DNA of 64,000 nt from Pseudomonas mangrovi (GTDB lineage: Bacteria > Pseudomonadota > Gammaproteobacteria > Pseudomonadales > Pseudomonadaceae). Location of the stretch: assembly GCF_003052585.1 (NCBI RefSeq), contig NZ_QASN01000013.1, positions 62,001 to 126,000 of the forward strand, read 5' to 3'. A program made the translations under genes and the position numbers. The notes under the pieces are model-generated. The model saw only the letters and a program-made list of their open reading frames with translations, was not told the origin of the DNA and did not search any database. Below, one piece after another: positions 57,025 through 64,000 of the stretch; the stretch's first letter is position 1; each line of letters starts with the position of its first letter.

Positions 57025-57939
57025 CTAGGCAGCGCCCTGCGCCACGGGCAACAACGCCGCGCGAAACTGCAGGTAGTCGTCGGCTACACGCTCGGGGCAC
57101 TCCAGCATCGGCAGGTGGCCGACCCCAGGCAGGCGGATCAGTTGCGAGTTCGGCAACAGCCGACCCAGCACTTCCGCCGCCGCCACCGGGATGATGCGAT
57201 CCTCCTCACCCCAGACGATCAATGCTGGCGTCGCAAGTCCGCGCACGCGGTCTTCCACCGAGTCGCTGGTCAACACATCGAAGATCTGTTGCTCCAGCGC
57301 CGCGTTGGCGATACGCGGCGCCGCCAGTACTCGCACCAATGCACGCGGTAGCGCGGGCGGCTGGCGCATCGAGCGCGCCAGCAGCGCATGGTAGTCGGCC
57401 GCACTCCTGACCAGCAGCGGATTGCCACCCTCGCGCCCCGCCAGCTCCCATGCCTCGCCACTGGGCGCGCTCCAGAGTCCGGCGCTGTTGAGCAGCCAGA
57501 GGCTGCGCACGCGCTGCGGATGACGGGCAGCGAAGACCAGTGCGATCTGCCCACCCATGGAATTGCCGCCCAGATGCAGCGACTCGACCCCGAGCGCGAC
57601 GAGCAGTTGCTCGAGGCGCTCGGCCTGGGCCTCGCAACCGTAGTCGGCGGCGTGCGGCTTGGCCGACTCGCCGAAACCGATATGGTCGGGAATGATGACC
57701 CGGTAGTGACGGGTGAGGTGGGCGGCAACGCGGCAGAAGTTGTCCTTGTTGGCGCCGAAGCCGTGCAACAGCATCAACGCCTCGCCACTGCCGCCTTCGA
57801 GATAGACGTAGTGGCTGCCATCGTCGAGCAACTGCTCACGGCGCACCAGGCCGGCGCTGCGTCGGGCGTCATCCTGCAGACGATTCAATACCCTGCCCGG
57901 AGCAAGACTGACGACAAGGTGACGCAGCAAACGAGACAT
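57025..57939 (-). CDS. Alpha/beta-hydrolase
   Basis: 304-residue serine hydrolase. The nucleophile elbow LGGNSMGGQIAL holds the Ser, MLLHGFGANKDNF forms the oxyanion hole, VIVWGEEDRIIP the Asp and LPGVGHLPMLE the His of the triad. It resembles lipases and meta-cleavage hydrolases; substrate unknown. No signal peptide, though the first residues are hydrophobic (RLLRHLVVSLAPG). It is transcribed away from the thioesterase gene stop, 25 bases apart, likely same operon. Confidence 0.9.
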   Translation of the reverse strand: MSRLLRHLVVSLAPGRVLNRLQDDARRSAGLVRREQLLDDGSHYVYLEGGSGEALMLLHGFGANKDNFCRVAAHLTRHYRVIIPDHIGFGESAKPHAADYGCEAQAERLEQLLVALGVESLHLGGNSMGGQIALVFAARHPQRVRSLWLLNSAGLWSAPSGEAWELAGREGGNPLLVRSAADYHALLARSMRQPPALPRALVRVLAAPRIANAALEQQIFDVLTSDSVEDRVRGLATPALIVWGEEDRIIPVAAAEVLGRLLPNSQLIRLPGVGHLPMLECPERVADDYLQFRAALLPVAQGAA

Positions 57940-57964
57940 TCCCTTTCCTCGGTGGCGGGTCTAC

Positions 57965-58399
57965 TCAGGCCTGCAGCCGCGCCAGGGCGCTGCGCAGCGG
58001 CTCGGGGATGCTCACCGGGCGGTTGCTCGCACGGTCGACGAAGACGTGTACGAAACGGCCGGCGGCGCAGGCCTCCTCGACGCCGTCCTTGAACACCGCC
58101 AGCTCGTACTGCACCGAGCTGTTGCCCAGCTTGCCGACGCGCAGGCCGATCTCGATGCGGTCGGGGAAGGCGATGGAGGCGAAGTAGTCGCAGGCCGAGC
58201 TGACCACGAAGCCGACGACGTTGCCGTCATGGATATCAAGGCCGCCCTGTTCGATCAGGTAGGTGTTCACCGCGCTGTCGAAGTAGCTGTAGTAGGTGAC
58301 GTTGTTGACGTGACCGTAGAGATCGTTGTCGTGCCAGCGCGTGGTGATCGGCTGCAGGTACTTGTAGTCGCTGCGCAGCGGCTGCGGATGATTGGGCAT
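57965..58399 (-). CDS. Hotdog-fold acyl-CoA thioesterase
   Basis: 144 residues, 4-hydroxybenzoyl-CoA thioesterase type. The active-site segment WHDNDLYGHVNNVTYYSYFD carries the catalytic Asp of the family. It would hydrolyse acyl-CoA thioesters in the cytosol. ATG 58399 is chosen because GAAGGAA lies about nine bases upstream; a frame from 58456 has an unconserved start. Immediately upstream of the hydrolase gene. Confidence 0.9.
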   Translation of the reverse strand: MPNHPQPLRSDYKYLQPITTRWHDNDLYGHVNNVTYYSYFDSAVNTYLIEQGGLDIHDGNVVGFVVSSACDYFASIAFPDRIEIGLRVGKLGNSSVQYELAVFKDGVEEACAAGRFVHVFVDRASNRPVSIPEPLRSALARLQA

Positions 58400-58420
58400 G
58401 CGGATTATTCCTTCGGATTG

Positions 58421-58444
58421 AAAAGACCCCTCGCAAGGAGGGGT
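58421..58444 (-). terminator. Intrinsic terminator after the alcohol dehydrogenase
   Basis: On the minus strand GACCCCTCCTTGCGAGGGGT is followed by CTTTTC, nine bases after the stop of the iron-dependent dehydrogenase. It separates that gene from the thioesterase-hydrolase pair. Confidence 0.8.
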
Positions 58445-58452
58445 CGACTGCA

Positions 58453-59616
58453 TCAATAAGCGGCCTGGTAGATGGCCAGGGCGTCGGCCTCGCTGACCTC
58501 GCGCGGGTTGTTGACCAGCAGGCGCTGCTGCAGCATCGCGTCCTTGGCCAGTTGCGGCAGCATCTCTTCCGGCACGCCGGCGTCGCGCAGGCGGGTCGGC
58601 AGGCCGCTGCGGGCGCTGAAGGCTTCCAGCTCGGCGATCAGCTGCTCGGTCAGGCTGTCGTCGCTGCCCGGCACCAGCTTGTCGCCCAGCACCAGCGGCG
58701 CCAGTTCGGCGTACAGGTGCGCGGCCTTGGGCGCGTTGAAACGCAGCACCTGGCTCAGCACCAGCGCGTTGGACAGGCCATGCGGAATGTGGAAATGCCC
58801 ACCCAGCGGATAGGCCAGCGCGTGTACCGCGGCCACCGGCGAGTTGGCGAAGGCCTGGCCGGCCAGGCAGGCGCCGAGCAGCATGGCCTGGCGCGCCTCG
58901 CGGTTGCGACCGTCCTTGACCACGGTGTCGAGGTTGGCACAGAGCAGGCGCAGCGCCTCGCGACCGAGCAGGTCGGACATCGGGTTCTTCTTGTGCGCGC
59001 TGGTGTAGGACTCGATGGCGTGGACCATGGCATCGATGCCGGTGGCTGCGGTCACAGCCGGCGGCAGGCCGAGGGTCAGGTCGGCGTCGAGCAGGGCCAC
59101 GTCCGGCAGCAGCAGCGGCGAAACCACGCCCATCTTGGTGGTTTCACCGGTGGTGATGATGGAAATCTGGGTGACCTCCGAGCCGGTGCCGGCGGTGGTC
59201 GGCACCTGGATCAGCGGCAGGCGCTGGCCCTTGGCATTGCCCACGCCGTAGATGTCCTTGAGCGACTGGGCGCACTGCGGATGCGCCAGCAGCGCCACCA
59301 GCTTGGCCACATCCATCGAGCTGCCACCGCCGAAGCCGACCAGCAGGTCTGCACCGGCGGCCTTGGCCTGACCGACGGCGTCGAGCACGACCGCCTCCGG
59401 CGGATCGGCGACGACCTGATCAAACACCGTGACCTTGAGGCCCTCGGTGGCGAAGCCCGGCAGCACGCCGTCGAGCATCTTCAGCTTGGTGATGCCCGGG
59501 TCGGTAACGATCATCACCGAACTGGCGCCGCGCTCGCGGCACAGGGTGGCCAGGCGGCTCGCGGCGCCGGACTCGCAGATGATCTGAGCGGTGGTGGCAA
59601 AGATGAACGGTTGCAT
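58453..59616 (-). CDS. Iron-containing alcohol dehydrogenase
   Basis: 387 residues, NAD(P)-dependent group III alcohol dehydrogenase. NAD-binding GFGGGSSMDVAKL, PTTAGTGSEVTQISII, and the metal region with DAMVHAIESYTSAHKKN and LAYPLGGHFHIPHGLSNALV, where the Asp and three His bind iron. Substrate is unknown; a primary alcohol or an aldehyde is typical. It lies downstream of the two fatty-acid degradation genes on the same strand, separated by 165 bases holding a strong hairpin. Confidence 0.92.
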   Translation of the reverse strand: MQPFIFATTAQIICESGAASRLATLCRERGASSVMIVTDPGITKLKMLDGVLPGFATEGLKVTVFDQVVADPPEAVVLDAVGQAKAAGADLLVGFGGGSSMDVAKLVALLAHPQCAQSLKDIYGVGNAKGQRLPLIQVPTTAGTGSEVTQISIITTGETTKMGVVSPLLLPDVALLDADLTLGLPPAVTAATGIDAMVHAIESYTSAHKKNPMSDLLGREALRLLCANLDTVVKDGRNREARQAMLLGACLAGQAFANSPVAAVHALAYPLGGHFHIPHGLSNALVLSQVLRFNAPKAAHLYAELAPLVLGDKLVPGSDDSLTEQLIAELEAFSARSGLPTRLRDAGVPEEMLPQLAKDAMLQQRLLVNNPREVSEADALAIYQAAY

Positions 59617-59658
59617 GGTGGCGCCCTCGAATTAGCGCAGCAGGCCAAACCTGCCGCC

Positions 59659-59679
59659 ACTCTCGCCGATGGCGAGAGT
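59659..59679. other. Perfect 9-bp hairpin between dehydrogenase genes
   Basis: ACTCTCGCC-GAT-GGCGAGAGT. There is no T run on the minus strand, so it is probably not a terminator for the genes here. It may be an mRNA-stabilising or regulatory hairpin. Confidence 0.4.
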
Positions 59680-59781
59680 CTTGGTTATCCCCAGGATGGG
59701 TGAAGCGCCCCATCCAGAGCTCGCGCCGGGACTCGTGCGATCCCACGCGGGTGAGTCGCCCCACCCGCCCGGCACTTTTCC

Positions 59782-61572
59782 TTAGAACGCGAAGTCGGCT
59801 TCCGGCAGCGCCATCAGGCAGTCCGCACCACCCAGCAGGGCCTCGCGGTGGCTGCTGGCGCGCACCAGGATGCGCTTGACGTAGAACTCCGCGCTGCGCA
59901 GCTTGGCCTGGTAGAACCCGGTCTCGCCGCTGCCGGCGTCGAGTGCGTCCTGCGCCTTGGCCGCGGCCTGCAGCCAGAAGGCGGCGATCAGCACGTAGGA
60001 GCTGTACTGCAGGTAGTCGACCGATACCGCGCCGATTTCCTGCGGGTCACGCGCCGCGGCAGCCAGTACTTGGGCCGTCAGCTCGCGCCATTCGTTCAAG
60101 CGCGCGCGGATCGGCTCGACCAGGCCGGCCAGCTCGGCACGCCCGGCCAGCGCTTCGCTCTGCGCCAGCAGTTCGGCCTGCAGCGCGGCCATCTCGGCAC
60201 CGCCGTCGCCCATCAGCTTGCGGCGGATCAGATCCAGCGCCTGGATGCCGTTGGTGCCTTCGTACAGCTGGGTGATGCGCGAATCACGCATCAGCTGCTC
60301 CATGCCCCACTCGCGGATGAAGCCGTGGCCGCCGTAGCACTGCACGCCGAGGCTGGCGACTTCCTGACCTAGATCGGTGAAGAACGATTTGACGATCGGG
60401 ATCAGCAGCGCAGCGCGCTTGGCCGCCGCCTTGCGTGCGGCTTCGTCCGGATGACCGTGCTCCAGGTCCAGCTGCACCGCGCAGTAGGCGCCGAGCATGC
60501 GCGCGCCTTCGACCAGGGTCTTCTGGGTCAGCAGCATGCGCCGCACGTCCGGGTGGACGATGATCGGGTCCGCCGCTTTTTCCGGGTTGGCCGGGCCGGT
60601 CAGCGCACGCGACTGCAGGCGCTCGCGGGCGTAGCTCAGCGCGCCCTGGAAGGCCTGTTCGGCGATGCCCAGACCCTGCAGACCGACCTGGAAGCGCGCG
60701 TCGTTCATCATGGTGAACATGCACGCCAGACCCTGATTCGGGCCGCCGATCAGCCAGCCGGTGGCGCCGTCGAAGTTCATCACGCAGGTGGACGCGCCCT
60801 TGATGCCCATCTTGTGTTCGATGGCACCGCAGGACAGTGCATTGCGCGCACCGGGGTTGCCATTGGCGTCCGGCAGCAGCTTGGGCACCAGCAGCAGGCT
60901 GATGCCCTTCACCCCGGCCGGGGCGTCGGGCAGACGGGCCAGCACCAGATGAACGATGTTCTCGCTCATGTCGTGCTCGCCGCCGGAGATGAAGATCTTG
61001 TTGCCGGTGACCTTGTAGCTACCGTCGGCCTGCGGCTCGGCCTTGGTGCGCAGCAGCGCCAGGTCGGTACCGGCCTGCGGCTCGGTCAGGCACATGGTGC
61101 CGCTCCAGCTGCCGCTGACCATCTTCGCCAGATAGGCGTTCTTCAGTTCCTCGCTGCCGTGCTTGTACAGGGCCAGTACGGCACCGTCGGTGAGGCCGGA
61201 GTAGACGCGGAACGCCAGGTTGGCGCCCATCAGCATTTCCTGGAACTGCGCCGCCACCAGCTGCGGGAAGCCCTGGCCGCCGAAATCGATCGGGCCGGCC
61301 ATGCTCGCCCAGCCGTTGTCGACGTACTGCTGATAGGCCTCTTTGAAGCCCTTGGGCGTGGTGACTTCACCATTTTCCAGGGTGCAGCCTTCCTCGTCGC
61401 CATTGCGATTGAGCGGCGCCACCACTTCACCGGCGTACTTGGCGGCTTCTTCCAGCACGCCGTCGATCAGCTCGCGATCCAGACCGTTGCCGAGCAGCTC
61501 GCAGTGGCCGGCCACGTCGAACAGCTCGTGCAGCACGAAGCGCATGTCACGCAGGGGAGCTTTGTATTCCAT
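59782..61572 (-). CDS. Acyl-CoA dehydrogenase (596 aa)
   Basis: FAD-dependent beta-oxidation enzyme, 596 residues. Features: CLTEPQAGTDLALLRTKAEP, VTGNKIFISGGEHDMSENIV, and the catalytic region DSRITQLYEGTNGIQALDL, followed by a C-terminal extension of the long acyl-CoA dehydrogenase subfamily. GGAGG six bases before ATG 61572 sets the start. Only one base separates it from the 3-hydroxyacyl-CoA dehydrogenase gene upstream, a tight operon. Substrate chain length unknown. Confidence 0.94.
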   Translation of the reverse strand: MEYKAPLRDMRFVLHELFDVAGHCELLGNGLDRELIDGVLEEAAKYAGEVVAPLNRNGDEEGCTLENGEVTTPKGFKEAYQQYVDNGWASMAGPIDFGGQGFPQLVAAQFQEMLMGANLAFRVYSGLTDGAVLALYKHGSEELKNAYLAKMVSGSWSGTMCLTEPQAGTDLALLRTKAEPQADGSYKVTGNKIFISGGEHDMSENIVHLVLARLPDAPAGVKGISLLLVPKLLPDANGNPGARNALSCGAIEHKMGIKGASTCVMNFDGATGWLIGGPNQGLACMFTMMNDARFQVGLQGLGIAEQAFQGALSYARERLQSRALTGPANPEKAADPIIVHPDVRRMLLTQKTLVEGARMLGAYCAVQLDLEHGHPDEAARKAAAKRAALLIPIVKSFFTDLGQEVASLGVQCYGGHGFIREWGMEQLMRDSRITQLYEGTNGIQALDLIRRKLMGDGGAEMAALQAELLAQSEALAGRAELAGLVEPIRARLNEWRELTAQVLAAAARDPQEIGAVSVDYLQYSSYVLIAAFWLQAAAKAQDALDAGSGETGFYQAKLRSAEFYVKRILVRASSHREALLGGADCLMALPEADFAF

Positions 61573-61573
61573 A

Positions 61574-62812
61574 TCAGACCTCCTTCTTGGCGTCGGCGAA
61601 GCTGCGGCCACTGGCGGCCAGACGCTCGATCAGTGCGGACGGCTGCCAGTGCGCGCCCTGGGTTTCAGTCAGATATTGCAGACGCTCGAGGACGTGCTTG
61701 GCGCCCTGGGTATCGGCCCAGGCCATCGGGCCGCCCTTGTCGGCAGGGAAGCCGTAACCGTTGAGATAGACCAGATCGACGTCACGAGCCGACTCGGCAA
61801 TGCCTTCGTCGAGAATCTTCGCGCCTTCGTTGACCAGCGCCAGCAGGCAGCGCTCGAGGATTTCCTCGGCACCGATTTCGCGGCGGTTGAAACCGAGCTT
61901 CTCCGACTCGCGCTGTACCAGCGCGTCCACTTCCGGGTCATGCTGGGCCTGGCGGCTGCCGGCCTCGTAGAGGTAGTAGCCCTTGCCGCTCTTCTGGCCG
62001 AAACGCTCCAGCTCGCAGAGGCGGTTGTCGACCTGCACGGTCGGCTCGTCCTGGCCCTTGCCGGCCAGCTCGCGGGAGCGCCACTCCAGGTCGATGCCGA
62101 CCACGTCGTACATGCGGAACGGGCCCATGGCGAAGCCGAAACCCTGCAGCGCGGCGTCGACCTGATGCGGGAAGGCACCCTCGAGCAGCATGCTGCGGGC
62201 TTCATAGACGTAGGTCTTGAGCATGCGGTTGCCGATGAAGCCCGGGCAGTTGCCGGACACCACGCTGACCTTGCCCATGCGCTTGCCCAGCTCCAGCGAG
62301 GCATCGAGCACCGCGCGCGAGGTCTTGGCGCCGCGGACGATCTCCAGCAGCTTCATGATGTGTGCCGGGCTGAAGAAGTGCAGGCCGAGGACCTGCTCCT
62401 GGCGGCCGGTGACGGCGGCGATGGCATCGATGTCCAGGGCCGAGGTGTTGCTGGCGAGGATCGCCGAGGGCTTCAGCAGTGCGTCCAGCTCGCGGAAGAT
62501 CTTCTGCTTGAGCTCGAGGTTCTCGTAGACCGCCTCGATCACCAAGTCGACGTCCTTGACCGCGGCGTAGTCCGGCGCCGTGCTGACGCGGGCCTTGCGC
62601 GCTTCGGCCTCGGCTTCGTCGATGCGGCCCTGGCGCACGCTGTGGGCGTAGGTGTCAGCCACGTACTGCACGGCGGCCTGGAGCATTTCCGGACTGGCGT
62701 CCAGCCACTTGACCTGCACGCCGGCGTTGGCCAGGCAGATCACGATGCCGCGGCCCATGGTGCCGGCGCCGATGACGGCGGCGCTCTGGATGTCGAAGGT
62801 GTTCTGGGTCAT
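61574..62812 (-). CDS. 3-hydroxyacyl-CoA dehydrogenase
   Basis: 412 residues, NAD-dependent oxidation of 3-hydroxyacyl-CoA. Rossmann motif AAVIGAGTMGRGIVICLANAG, catalytic region GLHFFSPAHIMKLLEIV and NCPGFIGNRML with the His-Glu pair, then a duplicated C-terminal domain containing LNGYGFPADKGGPMAWAD. AGGAG eight bases before ATG 62812 supports the start; the open frame beyond it lies in the control region. No crotonase domain is attached, so it is a stand-alone FadB-like or Hbd-type enzyme. Confidence 0.93.
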   Translation of the reverse strand: MTQNTFDIQSAAVIGAGTMGRGIVICLANAGVQVKWLDASPEMLQAAVQYVADTYAHSVRQGRIDEAEAEARKARVSTAPDYAAVKDVDLVIEAVYENLELKQKIFRELDALLKPSAILASNTSALDIDAIAAVTGRQEQVLGLHFFSPAHIMKLLEIVRGAKTSRAVLDASLELGKRMGKVSVVSGNCPGFIGNRMLKTYVYEARSMLLEGAFPHQVDAALQGFGFAMGPFRMYDVVGIDLEWRSRELAGKGQDEPTVQVDNRLCELERFGQKSGKGYYLYEAGSRQAQHDPEVDALVQRESEKLGFNRREIGAEEILERCLLALVNEGAKILDEGIAESARDVDLVYLNGYGFPADKGGPMAWADTQGAKHVLERLQYLTETQGAHWQPSALIERLAASGRSFADAKKEV

Positions 62813-62890
62813 TGCTCGCTCCTGAAGACGGGATTGCAAAACGCCACACACCATAAGTAAGCGAGAACTATTTTTGAAATTTAGTCTTGT

Positions 62891-62901
62891 GATACTTAGT
62901 A
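62891..62901. promoter_or_regulatory. LysR-type operator candidate in the divergent control region
   Basis: ATACT-T-AGTAT, a perfect 5-1-5 palindrome in the 97-base space between lysR and the beta-oxidation operon. LysR regulators bind T-N11-A boxes in such divergent regions; nearby AT-rich half sites (ATAAGTAAGC, GAAATTTAG) could complete the set. Confidence 0.4.
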
Positions 62902-62909
62902 TTCGACAG

Positions 62910-63812
62910 ATGAATATCTCCAACTTCGATCTCAACCTGCTCCGGGTACTCGACGCGCTGCTGCGCGAACGCAACGTCTCGCGCGCCGCGGAGCGTCTTT
63001 CGCTCAGCCAGCCCGCAGTGAGCAACGCCCTGAGCCGACTTCGTGAGCTGCTCGACGACCCGCTGCTGGTGCGCGTCGGCCGGACCATGCAACCCACGCC
63101 GCGCGCCCTGGCGCTGGAGAACCCGATTCGCACGGCGCTGCAGCAGATCGTCCACAGCCTCGGCGCCGGCGAGACCTTCGATCCGGCGCGCAGCCGCCTG
63201 CGTTTCTCGATCGCGGTGACCGACTACGTCGAACTGGTGTGCATGCCGGCCCTGCTGCGCCGGCTTGCCGAGCGCGCGCCGGGGATCGTCATCGATATCC
63301 AGCACCTGACCCCGACCCTGCCAGTGGAGGCGATGGACAAGGGCGAGATCGATCTGGTGCTGGGGCGCTTTCTCGAGGTACCCACGCGCTTCCACGCGCG
63401 GCGCTGGGCCACCGAGACGCTCAAGGTCGCGCTACGCCGCAAGCACCCGTTGCTGCGCGACGGCCTCGATCTGCAGCGCTTCCTGCAGTTACGCCACCTC
63501 TGGGTGCATGGTGGCCAGACCAAGGGCATGGTCGACCAATGGCTCGGCGCCAACGGCCTCAGCCGGCACATCGTCTACACCACACCGAACTACCTGCAGG
63601 CCGCACACATCGTCGCGGGCAGCGACCTGGCTGCGGTGCTGCCGACCCAGTTGGCGCGTCACTTCGCCGGGCTGCTGCCGATCGACCTCTACGACCTGCC
63701 GTTCGACCTGGGGCCTTTCTACCTGGATATCGTCAGCTCCGCCCAGCGCGAGCGCGACACCGCACTGCAATGGCTGATCGCCCAGATCATCGCGGTCGGC
63801 AGCCAGGCGTGA
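62910..63812 (+). CDS. LysR-family transcriptional regulator
   Basis: 300 residues. N-terminal winged HTH (about 8-65: LNLLRVLDALLRERNVSRAA, LSLSQPAVSNALSRLRELL) and a C-terminal periplasmic-binding-like sensor domain of the NodD/LeuO type, starting after PTPRALALENPI. It is divergent from the 3-hydroxyacyl-CoA and acyl-CoA dehydrogenase genes with 97 bases between, so it probably controls them. The inducer is unknown; an acyl-CoA or fatty acid is a guess. Confidence 0.92.
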   Translation: MNISNFDLNLLRVLDALLRERNVSRAAERLSLSQPAVSNALSRLRELLDDPLLVRVGRTMQPTPRALALENPIRTALQQIVHSLGAGETFDPARSRLRFSIAVTDYVELVCMPALLRRLAERAPGIVIDIQHLTPTLPVEAMDKGEIDLVLGRFLEVPTRFHARRWATETLKVALRRKHPLLRDGLDLQRFLQLRHLWVHGGQTKGMVDQWLGANGLSRHIVYTTPNYLQAAHIVAGSDLAAVLPTQLARHFAGLLPIDLYDLPFDLGPFYLDIVSSAQRERDTALQWLIAQIIAVGSQA

Positions 63813-63923
63813 AATCCGTCCGGCTGCCACTGGCACTGGCGCCAGCGGCGGTTTAGGCTGCCCGCCGACGCACTGGCAAACGGCCGCCAGCGCCGCCCCC
63901 TCGAACATGAACATTCAGGACGA

Positions 63924-64000
63924 ATGACAATAATGAACTGCCCACACTGCGGGACACTTGTCCCGAACGATGCGCGCTTCTGCCCCGGCTGCGGCCAGGC
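63924..64000 (+). CDS. Start of a zinc-ribbon protein, cut by the window edge
   Basis: The visible product begins MTIMNCPHCGTLVPNDARF and continues CPGCGQ, a four-cysteine zinc ribbon (CPHC...CPGC) typical of small zinc-ribbon-domain membrane proteins. AGGA lies shortly before the ATG at 63924; ATG 63933 (MNCPHCG) is an equally possible start. The rest is outside the window. Confidence 0.75.
   Translation, partial: MTIMNCPHCGTLVPNDARFCPGCGQ

Overview
This 64 kb window is high-GC Pseudomonas-type chromosome with a defense-rich genomic island at its left end. The genus call rests on gene content and order: metK with an adjacent ArsR-type regulator, tkt-epd-pgk-fba in one direction, an S-adenosylhomocysteine (SAH) riboswitch before ahcY and then metF, and rhlE-yceI-cytochrome b561-bioA-rsmE. 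Short intergenic repeats of GTAGGTTGG and GTAGGGTGGA type also fit. I cannot name the species. A member of the stutzeri or mendocina-like groups is a guess.

Region 1 (1 to about 10.3 kb) is a mobile or defense island. It holds four copies of an 18-bp near-palindrome around a small membrane protein gene, an oversized C5-cytosine methyltransferase followed by a Vsr-type nuclease, a convergent mcrBC pair, and an AT-rich two-gene unit. In that unit a protein with a DGQHR/ParB-like LDGLQR motif precedes a protein with a C-terminal HEPN-like Rx4H motif (RNTLFH). I consider this pair the best candidate for an undescribed defense system. The island ends at the 3' half of a tRNA gene (probably tRNA-Met, CAU) with its terminator, which looks like an attachment-site duplication. 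Beyond it lies the frameshifted C-terminal relic of a Pf1-like phage integrase with a coupled unknown gene.

Region 2 (12 to 26 kb) is mostly core or soft-core: rlmJ, an acyl-CoA dehydrogenase, a 7TM-GGDEF diguanylate cyclase, a membrane-anchored XRE regulator, small lipoproteins, a HAD phosphatase, glycogen phosphorylase, a YgjP-like metallopeptidase and a PL7 alginate lyase that shows no signal peptide.

Region 3 (26 to 34.4 kb) carries central carbon metabolism on the minus strand (fba, pgk, epd, tkt). Divergent from it is an ArsR-methyltransferase fusion regulator directly upstream of metK. The divergent region has an 18-bp palindrome and a promoter whose predicted start leaves almost no leader.

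Region 4 (34.4 to 44.9 kb) starts with an attenuator-like hairpin just before a chemoreceptor that has no sensor domain. A separate gene for a NIT-like sensing protein follows. Then come an L,D-transpeptidase, a YadGH-like ABC exporter, a ferric-reductase-like flavoprotein, ligB and a cytochrome c'-like protein.

Region 5 (45 to 56.8 kb) is ahcY under a clear promoter and SAH riboswitch, then metF, two exported proteins of unknown function, rhlE, yceI, cytochrome b561, bioA and rsmE. Together metK, ahcY and metF cover most of the methyl cycle: SAM synthesis, SAH recycling and methyl-THF supply.

Region 6 (57 to 64 kb) holds an alpha/beta hydrolase, a thioesterase, an iron-dependent alcohol dehydrogenase, an acyl-CoA dehydrogenase and a 3-hydroxyacyl-CoA dehydrogenase. 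A divergent LysR regulator is their likely controller. The window ends inside a zinc-ribbon protein gene.
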